The notes beneath the pieces are model-generated. The model made no database searches. It was not told where the DNA came from and was given only the letters and a program-made list of their open reading frames with translations. 64,000 nt of DNA, taken from the NCBI GenBank assembly GCA_037074765.1, contig JBAMDO010000021.1, forward strand, positions 318,001-382,000, read 5' to 3'. This DNA comes from Mansonella perstans. Its lineage: Eukaryota; Nematoda; Chromadorea; Rhabditida; Onchocercidae. Positions 27,501-39,600 of this stretch are shown one piece after another. Each line of letters starts with the position of its first letter. The stretch's first letter is position 1. A program made the translations under genes and the position numbers.

Positions 27501-30500
27501 AAAACCACTTCATAATCATTTGTTAATTTTTTGCACAGTTTCAACTAAGCTATTCAAATCTTACTCCTAGAATTCTTTTCTTAGCTGAATGGGTGAGAGC
27601 AAACAGAATGATGTACTGAAAGGTGGTCATCCACCGGCGGAAAAAATTGCTGGTGGTATACGAAGAACTCGGAAAACGCGACTTATTTCGGAATCGGAAA
27701 GAAATCAGGAAAAGAAACTGGAAGGGCAGGATACATCACCACAAGAAACTTACGATAACGAACTGCAAGAACAATCAAAGAACAATGGTCTAATTGCAAA
27801 GGTAGTGCAATGCAGTTCAGTGTCATCATCAACAAATGTAATGTTGCTGCTTATTGCTCAAAATATTTCTTGACTTATTGACATATTACTACTTTGCAGG
27901 CAAATAAGGATTATCCAGAAGAAGCAATTCGCGCTTATCATGATAAAAAGCAGGTACCACAGCTTCATAAGCCAACAAAACCGAATATAACTCTATTTCA
28001 ACCTATCAAACAATAAAAAATTACAGTGTGCAACCTAAGGAAGGATCCAACAATTTGATTTTTTTTTGTTATCAAAACGTGCACAAATATAGTTTTCACT
28101 TTCACTATTCACAAAGCACGTTGAGAATTTGCATATAAAAAAGATGGAAATTGGACTGAAGAATTATTTCAAGCTACTCTATTGAATTCAGTATTTTTGG
28201 ACTTATCATTGAGTGCAGGAATTTATTTTACGAGAAAGCGGAACTATTAGTGCATGAGGATCTGATCGGATCGGACTATGTTCTCCATAACATAACTATT
28301 AGAACTACTCGATGATGACGTTAAGTTCTTCTTTTTCCTCCTTCTTCATAATTGTATAGATATTTCTAATCGTGGATTTTTTCAAATAGTTTTGCGGAAA
28401 ATGAATTTTTCCTGTGTAAAATATTCCATTGTTATATTCAATTTATTAATTTTTCGTGTGAAGTATTCAGTTATTCTATTGTAAGGTATTAAAGTATTCA
28501 ATTGTAGTTTTTCTGTAAAGTATTCATTTATTGTATAAATATCATTATATAAATAATCTCTTATAGTGCTGATTTGCTTTGGTGGCACATTACTGGGAAG
28601 ACAAATATCCTTCAAAAATCTTTTCCATTTTTCACATTCCAAAATCGACCATAACAACTTCAGCCTTATTCTACTTTTCTATATAGTATAATCCATAAAT
28701 CCCAGAGCACCAAGGCAGGCTTTTAGTTTTTATTTTTATATGTACCCGACGAAAGACGATTTCCAAAGATACTGGTACAGTTTTCAGCAGTGAAGCATCA
28801 ACTAATGAAGCATTAGCAAGATCAATTTTGGTCAAATTCTATCAAAATAATATTGCACTTACCAAACCATGTGTATTACTACGGAAGAAGAACTGCAATG
28901 TTCTTAGCCGTTTTTAACCTCTGGACTCATCATTTGGCCAAAAGTGATCTTGCTCCACAAAATAATAGGAAATAAATTGAGAGTCCAACTATAACTCCAA
29001 TTTATGCACTAAATGCCAATCTAAAATGTCATCCTCACACCATGCTCCCAACTTTTTTGCCCAAAAATCTAATTCTCACCCAGCGACCTAATTTTTTTGA
29101 AGATCTCAATTAGTGTATTGTAATCAATTTCCTATACTTTTGTACTGCGATCGCTTGACCAGTTCCAATGACCATTGCATGTATTGCAAAAGCGATTGTG
29201 ATGTTTCTGTGAATAAAAAGTAATATTAATGAACGAACTTACCTTTATACCACTTCTGTTAACTGTTAGTAAGCTTGCCGTTCGGAGAGCTATTTTTGCC
29301 ACTTCATTTACTTCATGATCAATCGCCATTGCTATACGATCTATTAGATGGGTATTATCGGTAATCAACTGCATACACCGTGGATCTTTCGCAAGAATAG
29401 ATATCAAACGAAACACTTCGCATTTCGTCTCCATTGGTATTTTCGGACCACTTTCCAGCAAATGAACTAAAATTTTTTTCTTGAAATTTCATGAATTAAA
29501 GATCATGACTAAAAATTTCGAGCGCTTCAAACTTACAAACATATTTCAAAATTTCTTCTATTTCTGAAATGTATATTTATTCAATAACTCTGCTAGAAGC
29601 ATATAAAAATTCAGATAGTGCACAGCAGCATGAGTAACAAGATGAACTACAAATGATTCGAAGTAAATAAAACAGCGATAAATATACCTGTAATATTCGC
29701 CAAATTTCCGGGTGGCTCGGCCAGCTGTAATATATGTATTAGTATACGCGGTTTAAGTTTAAAAAGATCAAATTCATGAAATTTTCATAATCTCATAAAA
29801 AATGAAACCAACCTCAGTACATAAAGATGGTATTATTTCATAAATATTTATCAAAACACACAGGATACCGTTTAGAATTTGCAACCACTGCGGCCTGTAA
29901 ATGAAAAAATTTTATTCAATATATGATACTAAGTTTTTAAGCACTCTTAGATGAAGAAAATAAATACTAGAGACATGAAAATTTCGATTTTTTCTTAATT
30001 TCCAGATCTGATCTAATTTTAGCTTAAGAAAATAAACGAACAGGAATAGTAATTTTGTCAATAATGTCAAAAATTTTTCCTGTATCTGTTTCAATGGTAT
30101 CATAATTATCATATCATAATATAATATCATAATTGAATGCAAGAATCAAAAAGAGAAAATTTTAAAATTCAAAAAAAAATTACTGATCATCAAAATTTTG
30201 CAAAGAACATTTCCACAAGACATTCATCAGTGTAATGCCAATTCGTGGACATGTCCTCAATTTTAATTCGAGCGCGTCCTTCTTCTTTATTTCCTGAAAA
30301 TTTCTACAGCTCAAACTGAATTTAAAATTCGAACTGTATTATATACTAAACACCATCTCACTTTTGAAACAAATACCAATATGGTAAATAAAGCATCTAT
30401 TTCTGATTCCACAAAACAACAATCAACAAACAAAACTTACTCCGCTAATGTTACTTAAAGGCCTAAGCTGTCATTAATTAAGCAAATGATATAACTCAAC

Positions 30501-30729
30501 TCGAAGAACTACTTGAGCACAAATAATTTTGGCAATAAAGGATTTTTCGATCATTCATTTAATTTACCACTATTTATGTTTTAAGTGACTGGCATTCTTG
30601 TAATAGAACAAGAGAAACCTTGAAGTCAAGCAAGACATTCTCAATTTGTTTCCAATCTTCTCCCAAAAGTATCGTCTCTGTCTCATCCAACTCTGCCGTC
30701 TTTCGCCGCTTCGGTTGCGATGCCATCAT
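18552..30729 (-). CDS. ARM-repeat and BTB domain protein, ARMC5-like
   Basis: ARMC5 proteins act as CUL3 ubiquitin-ligase adaptors (known target in mammals: RPB1 of RNA polymerase II). Nineteen exons keep phase: 30729-30619, 30293-30184, 29894-29813, 29724-29688, 29564-29538, 29466-29243, 26388-26222, 25951-25768, 25307-25183, 24954-24840, 24031-23789, about 23566-23408, 22626-22436, 21980-21804, 21295-21166, 20302-20030, 19472-19305, 19037-18865, 18705-18552; about 945 aa, near the length of human ARMC5 (935). Residues about 40-420 are helical ARM repeats (for example VNEVAKIALRTASLL; GRAALRGHGALDVLVDEL). Residues about 395-525 are low-complexity linker. A BTB fold follows at about 725-850 with SEYFRGMFGSGFAEQF and VRITNNDIPALLKL. 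The start MMASQPKRRK follows a TTTCAG acceptor at 30749-30744, typical of trans-splicing. Exons 11-12 have the least certain boundaries. Family assignment rests on the ARM-then-BTB order and length. Confidence 0.85.
22693..22835. mobile_element. small inverted-repeat element, MITE-like
   Basis: Imperfect terminal inverted repeats of about 25 bases (left begins GTACCAAAGATGGAATACTT, right ends AAGTATCCCATCTTCGGTGC) bound a roughly 143-bp block in ARM-BTB intron 12. An internal second copy of the left end starts near 22728. No transposase. No clear target-site duplication could be fixed by eye. Confidence 0.35.
26872..26890. repeat. perfect 19-base palindrome CACTGCCGGTCCGGCAGTG
   Basis: A 9-base arm on each side of a single central T, GC-rich in an AT-rich intron. 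It is followed within 120 bases by more CpG-rich DNA (GCGCGTCCACA; CGCGCGCGCGTG near 26983). It could be a dyad protein-binding site or hairpin; no motif name is claimed. Confidence 0.6.
27589..28016 (+). CDS. DAP1 (death-associated protein 1) homologue, nested antisense in the ARM-BTB gene
   Basis: Two exons, 27589-27801 and 27900-28016 (intron 98 bases), encode a 109-aa hydrophilic protein; human DAP1 is 102 aa. Two conserved blocks identify it: GHPPAEKIAGGIRRTRK near the N terminus (human GHPPAVKAGGMRI) and GLIAKANKDYPEEAIRAYHDK across the splice junction (human GVIARGDKDFPPAAAQVAHQK). DAP1 is a small disordered mTOR substrate that restrains autophagy in mammals; that role here is by homology only. 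The ATG lies four bases after a TTTTCTTAG acceptor, suggesting trans-splicing. The gene sits wholly inside intron 6 (26389-29242) of the ARM-BTB gene on the opposite strand. The middle of the protein is poorly conserved and rich in E, Q and K. Confidence 0.85.
28011..28017 (+). terminator. polyadenylation signal overlapping the DAP1 stop
   Basis: CAATAAAA provides an AATAAA hexamer that includes the TAA stop codon, which would imply a very short 3' UTR if used. Other signals further downstream cannot be excluded. Confidence 0.35.
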
Positions 30730-31446
30730 TTATAGAATGTATCCTGAAACAGCATTATAAGTCTTGATTAAAAATATGGTAGTACAATCTAATAAAACGC
30801 ATTGTGTAAAATGCATGCAATGTTTAGATGATGTAAAGACAATCGTTCACAGATAGGTACGCATCAAATGACAAGCATGTAAATAAATCACGTGAAATCG
30901 AAACAGAGTAAGTGCAGGCATGTGTTAGTTTAATGGATAAAAACGTGAATGAGAGACATGAATATATACCTTTGTGACGCCTTCTACATACAGAAAGCTT
31001 GCCAAATGATCGGGTCGAAAGTCAAAGTTCACGAACATGTAAATAAGTTAACAATGCATATATAGCATCGTATACGGTGAAGTCGATGAAATGTTAAGAG
31101 TATAGTAAAACATAAATCAGCGTAGTGTCGCGTGAACAAATAACAACGGCACATCCTACTGTAAAAAGTTAAAATATTCTGCAACGTGCAAGTGACACGA
31201 ACGAAGGCGCAAGAAACGTTCACGTCACAGATTTTTGCGTTATTTTAAAACACGCTGTGAATTTTTAAATTTGAACCTTCAAAGATGCCAAGGGAAAATA
31301 AGCGTCGCATGAAAATGAAAACAAATATCCTGTTATGGCGCTACTGAAAGTGAATGCAACATTTCGAAATATTCCCGGGAATTCGTGCAATTCGAAAAAT
31401 TGCATTCCAATGTGACAAAGTGTCGTGTAAACGGAGTTATACTATG

Positions 31447-31620
31447 ATGCAAAATGCATCATATTGCATTTTGCGTGATGCAATATGATGCAGTGCAAGA
31501 GATGCATCATATTGCATTTGCAAAATCATAAGTTGCATTTGCACACTGCATCTGCACCACGTCGCTTCACGCAAAAGATGCACTGCATCAACTGCATTTG
31601 CACCACGTTGCTTCGCCTAC
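31447..31620. repeat. TGCATCATATTGCA direct and inverted repeat cluster
   Basis: TGCATCATATTGCA occurs at 31455-31468 and 31503-31516, and its exact reverse complement TGCAATATGATGCA at 31479-31492, so the arms can pair as a hairpin with a 10-base loop. Shorter TGCATTTGCA-type copies and ACTGCAT/CACCACGTxGCTTC repeats continue to about 31620. Confidence 0.85.
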
Positions 31621-31849
31621 AAGGATAGCAAACAACGTGAAGAAGTGGACTGAAATGTGACTAAGTGATCAAATATTGCAAATATATTAGTGCAAGCGAT
31701 AAATGTAAACTTATTAATCCAATTAATTCTGTAAACTTCATTCAAATCGTAATTTCAACGACACTGAAGTACAATGGAATAATGGAACTACAAAGTGTTG
31801 GTGCAAGTAGGGAATTGAAAATTCAATCAATATTTTCAAAATGATCATT

Positions 31850-32290
31850 CAAAATAAGTGTGTGTGCAGTGTTTATGGTGCACATGGTATGCACGAATTT
31901 CATTACATATAGCAAGTGTGTACTGTGCACTACCATTCTCAACTTGCAGTAAACATGCACTAGTAAACACACACGTTTATGTAAGTGCACTCACACGTAC
32001 AAATATTAAGACATATGCACAGATACGCACGCACGCACGTATAATTATGGATATATTCCATTCATTCACAAATATACACACACATTTACATACAAACAAG
32101 CACTTACGTATACATTCACGGAAATACGTGCTCATACAAAAGCATGACTATTTACACGTATATCCACATACATATACACACGCAGACAGACATGCATACA
32201 CCCACACAAATGCACGACACAATACTTTTGTCTGTCTTATCAATCGATAGATACACTGAGCGCACTCGCACACACACGCACACCCACCAA
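31850..32290. repeat. CA-rich low-complexity tract
   Basis: Interrupted CACACA, ACGCACGCACG and TACACACACA stretches. The long open frames across it are His/Thr/Tyr-rich in more than one frame, as expected of simple repeats rather than genes. Confidence 0.8.
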
Positions 32291-32728
32291 AGAGCATTGC
32301 TGCCAAATTCAAATTACCGCGAAGTCGCCGCGACGCGAGACATCTATTTGCATTAGATGCGTAATGCGTCGCGTCTCTGTATTATATATATGCGCGAATG
32401 GTTGAGTCGTACGCATCCTTGTGGTTACCGTTCATTACTTACGTAAATATATGACGTTACGTAAATTTCGTGTAAACATTCATAGAAATTATTATGACCA
32501 AACAATATCTGAGAATGTCATTCTAACAGAAAAAGTTAGCTTGATGCGAGCGAGCGAGTGAATAAGTAAGTGAATAAGTGGGTCAAGGGCCAAGGAAACG
32601 TTTATTGTGGGAACTTTTATCTTTCCTGCCAATTTACCCGCATTTATGTTTGTACGTAAATATGTAAGGATGTGTTAGATAAAATTATAAATGCAATTAA
32701 TATTACAGCAAATAGTAAGTTGATAATA

Positions 32729-33330
32729 GATGGAGAAAGATTCCTGAAATCACGGGAAAGTATGAGGGAATTGAGACAACATTAATCTTAATTCGTTAAT
32801 CGGTGGTGATAGGAAAAGTGGTGAGAGTACAAGAGAGAGTATGGAATTAAAGATATTTTCATTATAATTTGCTTAATTAGATGGGGAAAGATTCCCGTAA
32901 ATCACGGGAAAGTATGAGGGAATTGAGACAACATTAATCTTAATTCGTTAATCGGTGGTGATAGGAAAAGTGGTGAGAGTACAAGAGAGAGTATGGAATT
33001 AAAGATATTTTCATTATAATTTGCTTAATTAGATGGGGAAAGATTCCCGCAAATCACGGGAAAGTATGAGGGAATTGAGACAACATTAATCTTAATTCGT
33101 TAATCGGTGGTGATAGGAAAAGTGGTGAGAGTACAAGAGAGAGTATGGAATTAAAGATATTTTCATTATAATTTGCTTAATTAGATGGGGAAAGATTCCC
33201 GCAAATCACGGGAAAGTATGAGGGAATTGAGACAACATTAATCTTAATTCGTTAATCGGTGGTGATAGGAAAAGCGGTGAGAGTACAAGAGAGAGTATGG
33301 AATTAAAATATTTCCATTATAATTTGCATA
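32729..33330. repeat. tandem array of four ~152-bp units
   Basis: Unit starts at 32729, 32880, 33032 and 33184 (GATGGGGAAAGATTCCCG and variants). The units are nearly identical; unit 1 lacks one base, and unit 4 differs by a few changes and then diverges near 33320. Each unit contains the dyad GGGAAAGATTCCC and CACGGGAAAGTATGAGGG. Non-coding: every frame is interrupted. The high identity suggests recent amplification. The array ends about 350 bases before the polybromo start codon. Confidence 0.95.
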
Positions 33331-33634
33331 ATATTTCTTGCATTTATATGAATTGTTTTGTCATAATTTCAAATTTTCTTTCTTTATTACATCATAATGG
33401 ACAACGATTTGTTGTGCTATAACTTTTTGTATTGTAACTTTTTGTAGTGGAAATTATCTTTTTATGAATTCATTTGGTATTTTTAAATATAAATAACGAA
33501 TTAAAGATTGAAGGAATAAAAATGATTTAAGAATCGATTAATAGTACAACAAATGAGAAAGATTTTATTATATTTCATTACGATGTGGGATGTGATTATA
33601 TAGTTCAGGAAATTGTGATGGGGTATTTTAGAGT

Positions 33635-33669
<35 letters not shown>

Positions 33670-33671
33670 AG
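33635..33671 (+). promoter_or_regulatory. poly-T tract and TTTGCAG acceptor before the polybromo start
   Basis: About 30 uninterrupted T then GCAG, 15 bases ahead of the ATG. This fits a spliced-leader trans-splice acceptor or a 5' UTR intron acceptor. The pyrimidine run is unusually long and may vary in length. Confidence 0.6.
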
Positions 33672-33686
33672 AAAGAATACCACCAA

Positions 33687-36600
33687 ATGAGCGGAGTAAA
33701 GCGTAAAGCGTGCGTACGAGAGGAAGTTTCACCGATCATTCCAAAGAAACACGGAAGACGTTCGCGCAATGTTAGAGAGGAATTGGATGACGTAAAAATT
33801 TTTTTTTACTTGCTTTCATTTTTATATAATGATTACAAGGAATTAGATAAATTTGTTTATCATTCAGTAAGCTGGATCCGAAGGAACTCCCTTGGGATAT
33901 GCATTAGTGTATTGTATGAGTAATGTTAATTTCGTTTGTTAAGGAATTACTTAAGGTTTAATTAGTTACAAAAAGATTTAATCGAGCATATTTAATTTTC
34001 TGGTTGGTTGAGAGATGATAATAGCTTTCTATGGAACTTTGTGTTTTTACTTAAACCACATGCATGAATAGATTATGTCAGTCAGGCATAGATAAATAAT
34101 CGCTATAGAATTTGCTATTAATGGTAAGTTGTTGAGTCAGTCAGCTAACGAGGTTTTGAATAAATAATGGAAATCATGTGGGAAGTAGATAAGTGCTGCA
34201 ATATTTATTTAATGTACCAAATAATGTAAATGGATTTTTCCGGATAATAGTGCTGTTTTTTTCCGTTTTTTCCTTTGCAGCTTAAATTTTAAGTATTAAT
34301 CATTTACAGTTATTTGAGAAACTGCATGTAGCTTAATTTTTTGTGAATTTTGATTTTCTGAATTTAAGTCCAAAAACTTTGACAAATTTTTAAATTTAGT
34401 TACGACGTTGTGCTGATTTAGTGGATGGTTTACGTAGCTACAGGACTGCTGATAATCGAATATTGTGTGAAAGCTTTATCCGTGCACCATCTCGCCGGTA
34501 TGAATTTGTATTTATCAAAACTGATGGAATTCTTTACAAATTCTAATTTGTTTGAATCATTTTGAACTGAAGTTATTGTTGTTTTCAGCACGGATCCAAA
34601 ATATTTTGACGTTGTCGCGCATCCGATTGATTTAACAAGAATCCAGCAAAAAATTAAAACCGAAGAGTACAGTAATGTTGAGGATCTTTCGGCAGATATT
34701 CGTCTTTTGGTCAATAATAGTAAAGCTTATTACAAGGTTTGAATTTTTATAAATCCCGAATTTAATTAAGTTTTAAATCAGTATTCTAATCTTTTTCGTC
34801 TGTCGACTTTTATGTTTTAAAAAAATTAAGGTTCAAATGGAAAGAAAGATTCAACAGGATAGCATAATGAACTGCTTCTTTGAATATGTATTTGAGAATA
34901 GCGTAATTTTTACAACGAAGCTCACTATGCTAATCGTCAAAACGATCCCAGTGACTCCACAATATAGTGCAGCAACATTCCCAACTCTCATCTATAAATT
35001 TATTATTCAGGAAGGCAGTCAAGAATATAAAGATGCATGTGAATTATGGGAATTATTTGAACTGCAAAGAAAGGAAATGCTTGGAAATGTTCCCGTTGCA
35101 GAGATGGAAACGCCGTGCGTTCCTTTTTGTTTTCTTTTCTTTTACTTGTTATTGTTTAATATTAATGTACTGCTATAGAAATATTGCTATAGTAATCGAC
35201 CGCAAAAATTCCTCATATGCTTTTCGTTAGGGAAGGTTTCAATTCAGTTCAGTTGTGAATGATGTGATTTTGAAGAAAGTCTTAATGCATATTTTTGTTC
35301 TTAATAACGAAAGTTTGAGAAGTTTGTTAAAATAATTTTTAACACAAAACTTTTTTTATTATAACATGTAGTAAAGGTAAAAATTGCAATACTCTCTCTC
35401 AGTGCTTTTTAGAGCACTTTGAAAATTTCCGAAGCAATTTTTTGTTTTGCAGTCAAAAGGATAAAACAGTTGAGGAAAAACGCGATGCAATATCAGTTGA
35501 CTTACTGGAAGAAATTATTGCCTGCACTTTGGAGCTCACGGATGAAACTGGCCGATTACTTAGTCCACCTTTTCGTGTTTTACTCCCGCAAGAAGTTTGT
35601 TTTCGCATAGATTTCTAAAAATTCTGCAGAGATTTTGAATTTCTTTTTAATTTGTTAAATTGTACTATGATTTATTACGTTGCGAAAAAATTGTTGTGAA
35701 AAAAATGCATGCATTTATTCTATGGAAATATGGATTCCATAATAAGATTTGTGCAACATGTACCTACAATTGGAGAGTGTTCTTTATCATTTCTTTGCAT
35801 TTTTTAAAAGGATTTTTAGGTTGCTGACATTTGTTTCTTTTATTGAGCAAAAACTTTTAATATGCATTAACATTGAGGAATCTGAGTCAAGAATCCCAAT
35901 TTTTGATATATTTGACAAATTTTTGACATAATGTTATTATTATAAAATACATCTTTCAAAAATTTTAAATGAGAAATAATTTAAGGAATTCCCTACTTAT
36001 TATGATCGAATCAAAAAACCAATTGATCTCAAACAAATAACGATAAAGATTCGCTCTGGCGAATACCATACTTGGCAACAGTTTGATGCAGATTTTCGAT
36101 TAATGTGTAAAAATGCAAAAGCTTTCAACGAATCGGGTTCAGTGATTAGTAAGGTTTGTGTAGAGTATGCATACGTATACTTTGTGCTTAAATTTCATTT
36201 CATTATTTATATTCATTGACACAAATCAGTTATTTTTCAAAGTTTCAGATCACTTTGTAATAGTTTTTGTTTCTTTTTTTCCGTATTAATGATAAGTCTA
36301 ATAATGTTTGGCAGTTTTATTTCTTACTTTTTTCCTTGGGAGTGATTACAGCAACACTTTCTGTTAAAGAAATGAAAGTTGTTAAAATAAAAATTTCAGC
36401 TATATCTGAATCATGACACTTCAAAAAGTTTTGCATCCGCGAAATTTTTGTTTTAGGATGCTTCCATGTTGCTGAAAAATTACGTGAAACGTAAGGCAGA
36501 ATTATGCAATTCCAAACACAAACCATTAACAATGAAGAGGTCAGTGTTCTTTGACTTTTTTTTTCATTTTATTTTATTTTTTTTATTCAAGGCTTCTTTT

Positions 36601-39600
36601 TGGAATATACCCATAAATAACTGGACTGGAAAAGAAATTCCAGGATCAGTGCAAATAAGCAAGTCCTGGATGATCTGTTAACGCAAAATGCGACAGCTAA
36701 TTCATGTGAAGAATATTCAGAAGATTCGGAGGAAGATGAGGATTCGGAACATAGTAATGATCCAAAATGGATGCTGTATTGGGCAATTCGTAACGAACCC
36801 AATCCAGTTGATCCGGAAAGTAATCTAGCAGATCCATTTTTGGAGTTGCCCAGCAAAAAGTCAGTATTCCAAAGCAAAACTTTGTTTGATTAGGTACTTT
36901 TGTAAATCGTAAGGTGGATTTCTCCACCATTTCGTAGTTTTTTCCATAAATATTTTTGGAAGTATAATAATTTCATTATTCATTTTCTTATAAGTTCATA
37001 GAATTGCTATTTGCAAGTTTAGTTTTTGTATTTTACTCCGTTGATTTTGGAACAGGGCTTGAGTTATTGTTTTTTCAATATTTTTAGCTGGTATCCGGAC
37101 TATTTTGACGAGATTTCGGATCCCATGTCGGTTTTTATGATAAACAAAAAGTTAAAACGTGGCGAATATCATACGGTGGAAGAACTTCTGAAAGATATTG
37201 TGCTTGTTTTTGAAAATGCCAAAAGTTACAATATTGAAGGTTCGGATATTTATGAAGCAGCAGCAAAGCTAGAAAAGCTGGCAAAATCAAAAGCTCGAAT
37301 GTTGCAAAAAGTAAGACTCCATTTCAAATCATGTCATCATCATCTGTGGTCTAGTTGGATCAGCTTAAATAAAGCAATTAAATTATGTGTACATATGGTT
37401 CGCATCGTGATCTCCCTTCGGAAGATCAATATTAGATTTTATAATGCATGCATTTGTGCACTGTTAAACTGCTGCTATGAAGATCAATACTATATCAATA
37501 ACTATGCTTTAAGCTTTAGATTCAGACTTAAAACCTTGCTATCATCCAATTTTTCTTATCGGAAAATCAAGCTGAGAGTTAAGAGATAAGGTTATAATCG
37601 AGAATGGCATGTTGATATGTTAGAACAAATTTTTGGATAAAGTTTTTAGTTGTCTAATAGAAATTAATTTGATTTATTACATAATAAGACTTAGATGTGA
37701 TAAGACTTTTTCAGACCATTAAATTAAGCGAAGCTGGAGAAAGGATGTTAGATAAAAGTGCCCAATCACCGACTGTTACACGATCTGTTTGGAAAAAACT
37801 GCAGAAAATAGAGGAATCAACATCCACTGCACAAGTTCGGGATTCAGACCCTAAGGCGAGCTCTTTTGCTGATGATTCACCACTGAACATTGAAAACTCT
37901 GAGTTTAGAAGACGAGGATGTGAGCAAGGTTGGAATGGTGGTGAAATCTCAGCTGATCTTCGAAGCAAATTGACAGTTTTATGGAACGCTGTTTACGATC
38001 ATATGGTACGTTTCTAAGTGGCATCACATACAGTGATATTCACTTAAGTCCTTCCAAGTGTTGTTGCATATAATTATTTATGTTCTTTGGTTTATTATGT
38101 ATTCAACTGGAACCACAATTGCAAAGAGATTGATAATAATAGGTGGTGGTATTGTTAAAGGTACAAGCATTTGGGAAATCTACTCTTTTATTTAGAATTG
38201 CAGCTAGCAGTGTAAAACTTTCCTCTCTCGAATGTCTTTGTGTATTCGGGGAGGAATCTTTGGAATATGTGAGCCTGAGAGCAAAACGTCTTAAGATGAA
38301 TGAGCCTAAAGTTAAGCTTTTATCTACAGTATCTTTAGCTGACGTAGTTACAATGATAAGAGAAAATAGAAATATAAAATTATTAATTATAGAGCAACCA
38401 AACCTCCAAGTCCAATGAGTATTTGTTGCTCAATCAAAATCGGTGGTAATTTTCAGATTGGCGGAAGTTTAAAATTATCAGCATGCAATGCAAAAAAAAA
38501 AAGTATTTGCAGAATGGTAAACGACGTGTTGCTACTGCCTTTATGTTCTTGCCATCAAAAAAAGATTATCCAGAATATTACGATTATATTGAAAAACCCA
38601 TTGACTTAACTACAGTTAAGCATAAAATTGATACTGATCAGGTAAGTGGTGATTTTTTCTCAGCACTTTGAACTCCTGTTTTGCTTTCAACATGTGAATC
38701 CTTCATCTTTTATGTATTATATTCTGTGCATATTTTTTCCCATTATGACATAATGTACATACTGTGATATTCACTACTTAAAATCCGGTTTTTAAATGCC
38801 GAACTAGTACCGAGCATTTGAATAAATGCTTCTAAAAATTTGTTGGATTTCTTGCTTCGCATAAATTTTCGTATTATGAAGACAATAAGCAATAAGCGGC
38901 CAATAGTGTAAGACTGAAAATACAAAAAAGATATGAAACTGATATTGATTTGAAAAGGAAGGGATTTGAGAACTTGCAGTGGATAGTGGATGTTTGCTTT
39001 GAATTTTGTGTAAGGATAATTTTTGTAAGCATTTCATATTTAAAGATTCATTTTGATTTTCATTGCGATTTGTTGGTTAAATTGTATGGTTTCTTTAATT
39101 TCATTCTTTTTCTTGAAATTTGCTTGGGTAACGCTGAAGATGTTGAAGGTAAAAAGTTTAAGTGTGAAGTTATAAAAGTTAAATTATAAAGTAACCTAAT
39201 TTACTTTTGTTTCAGTATATTTCAACGGGTGATTTCATGAAAGATATGGATCTACTTATTCACAATGCCTGGGATTTTAATGAGCCTGGTTCGCAAATTT
39301 ACCGCGATGCAACAACTCTACAGTCTGTTGTACGCAATGCGCTTGGTGGAATTTCAGGCTTACAACAAGCATCTAATCTCAAACATTGTAAAAACAGAAT
39401 TGGGTAGGCTTGAATTTGCTGTTGTCGGGAATTAAAAAACAGGATTTATTTGTTATTGTATTTTACATAGTCTGTCTATAGCTACTATCCAGTTCTTAAA
39501 ATTACCATTCTAAGTTTGAATCATCCATGTTTTTTTTTCTAGTAAAAGTTGTAAACGCTGAAAAAGCTATTGACAAATATTGAATTTTAAATAAAAAAAG

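Larger units (their letters stand above)
30730..33634. other. divergent intergenic region between ARM-BTB gene and polybromo
   Basis: About 2.9 kb separates two genes transcribed away from each other, so both promoters probably lie here. Contents, in order: unique AT-rich DNA, a TGCAT-rich inverted-repeat cluster (31440-31620), CA/GTGCA-rich low-complexity DNA (31850-32290, giving spurious His/Thr/Tyr-rich frames), and a four-unit 152-bp tandem array (32729-33330). No TATA box can be singled out. Confidence 0.6.

Noticed and set aside
28382..28657. Minus-strand open frame with repeated EYFT
   Set aside because: The repetition comes from an AAGTATTCAATT-type DNA repeat; it lies in an ARM-BTB intron and has no in-phase acceptor and donor.
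31858..32356. His/Tyr/Thr-rich open frames
   Set aside because: Products of CA-rich low-complexity DNA, open in overlapping frames.
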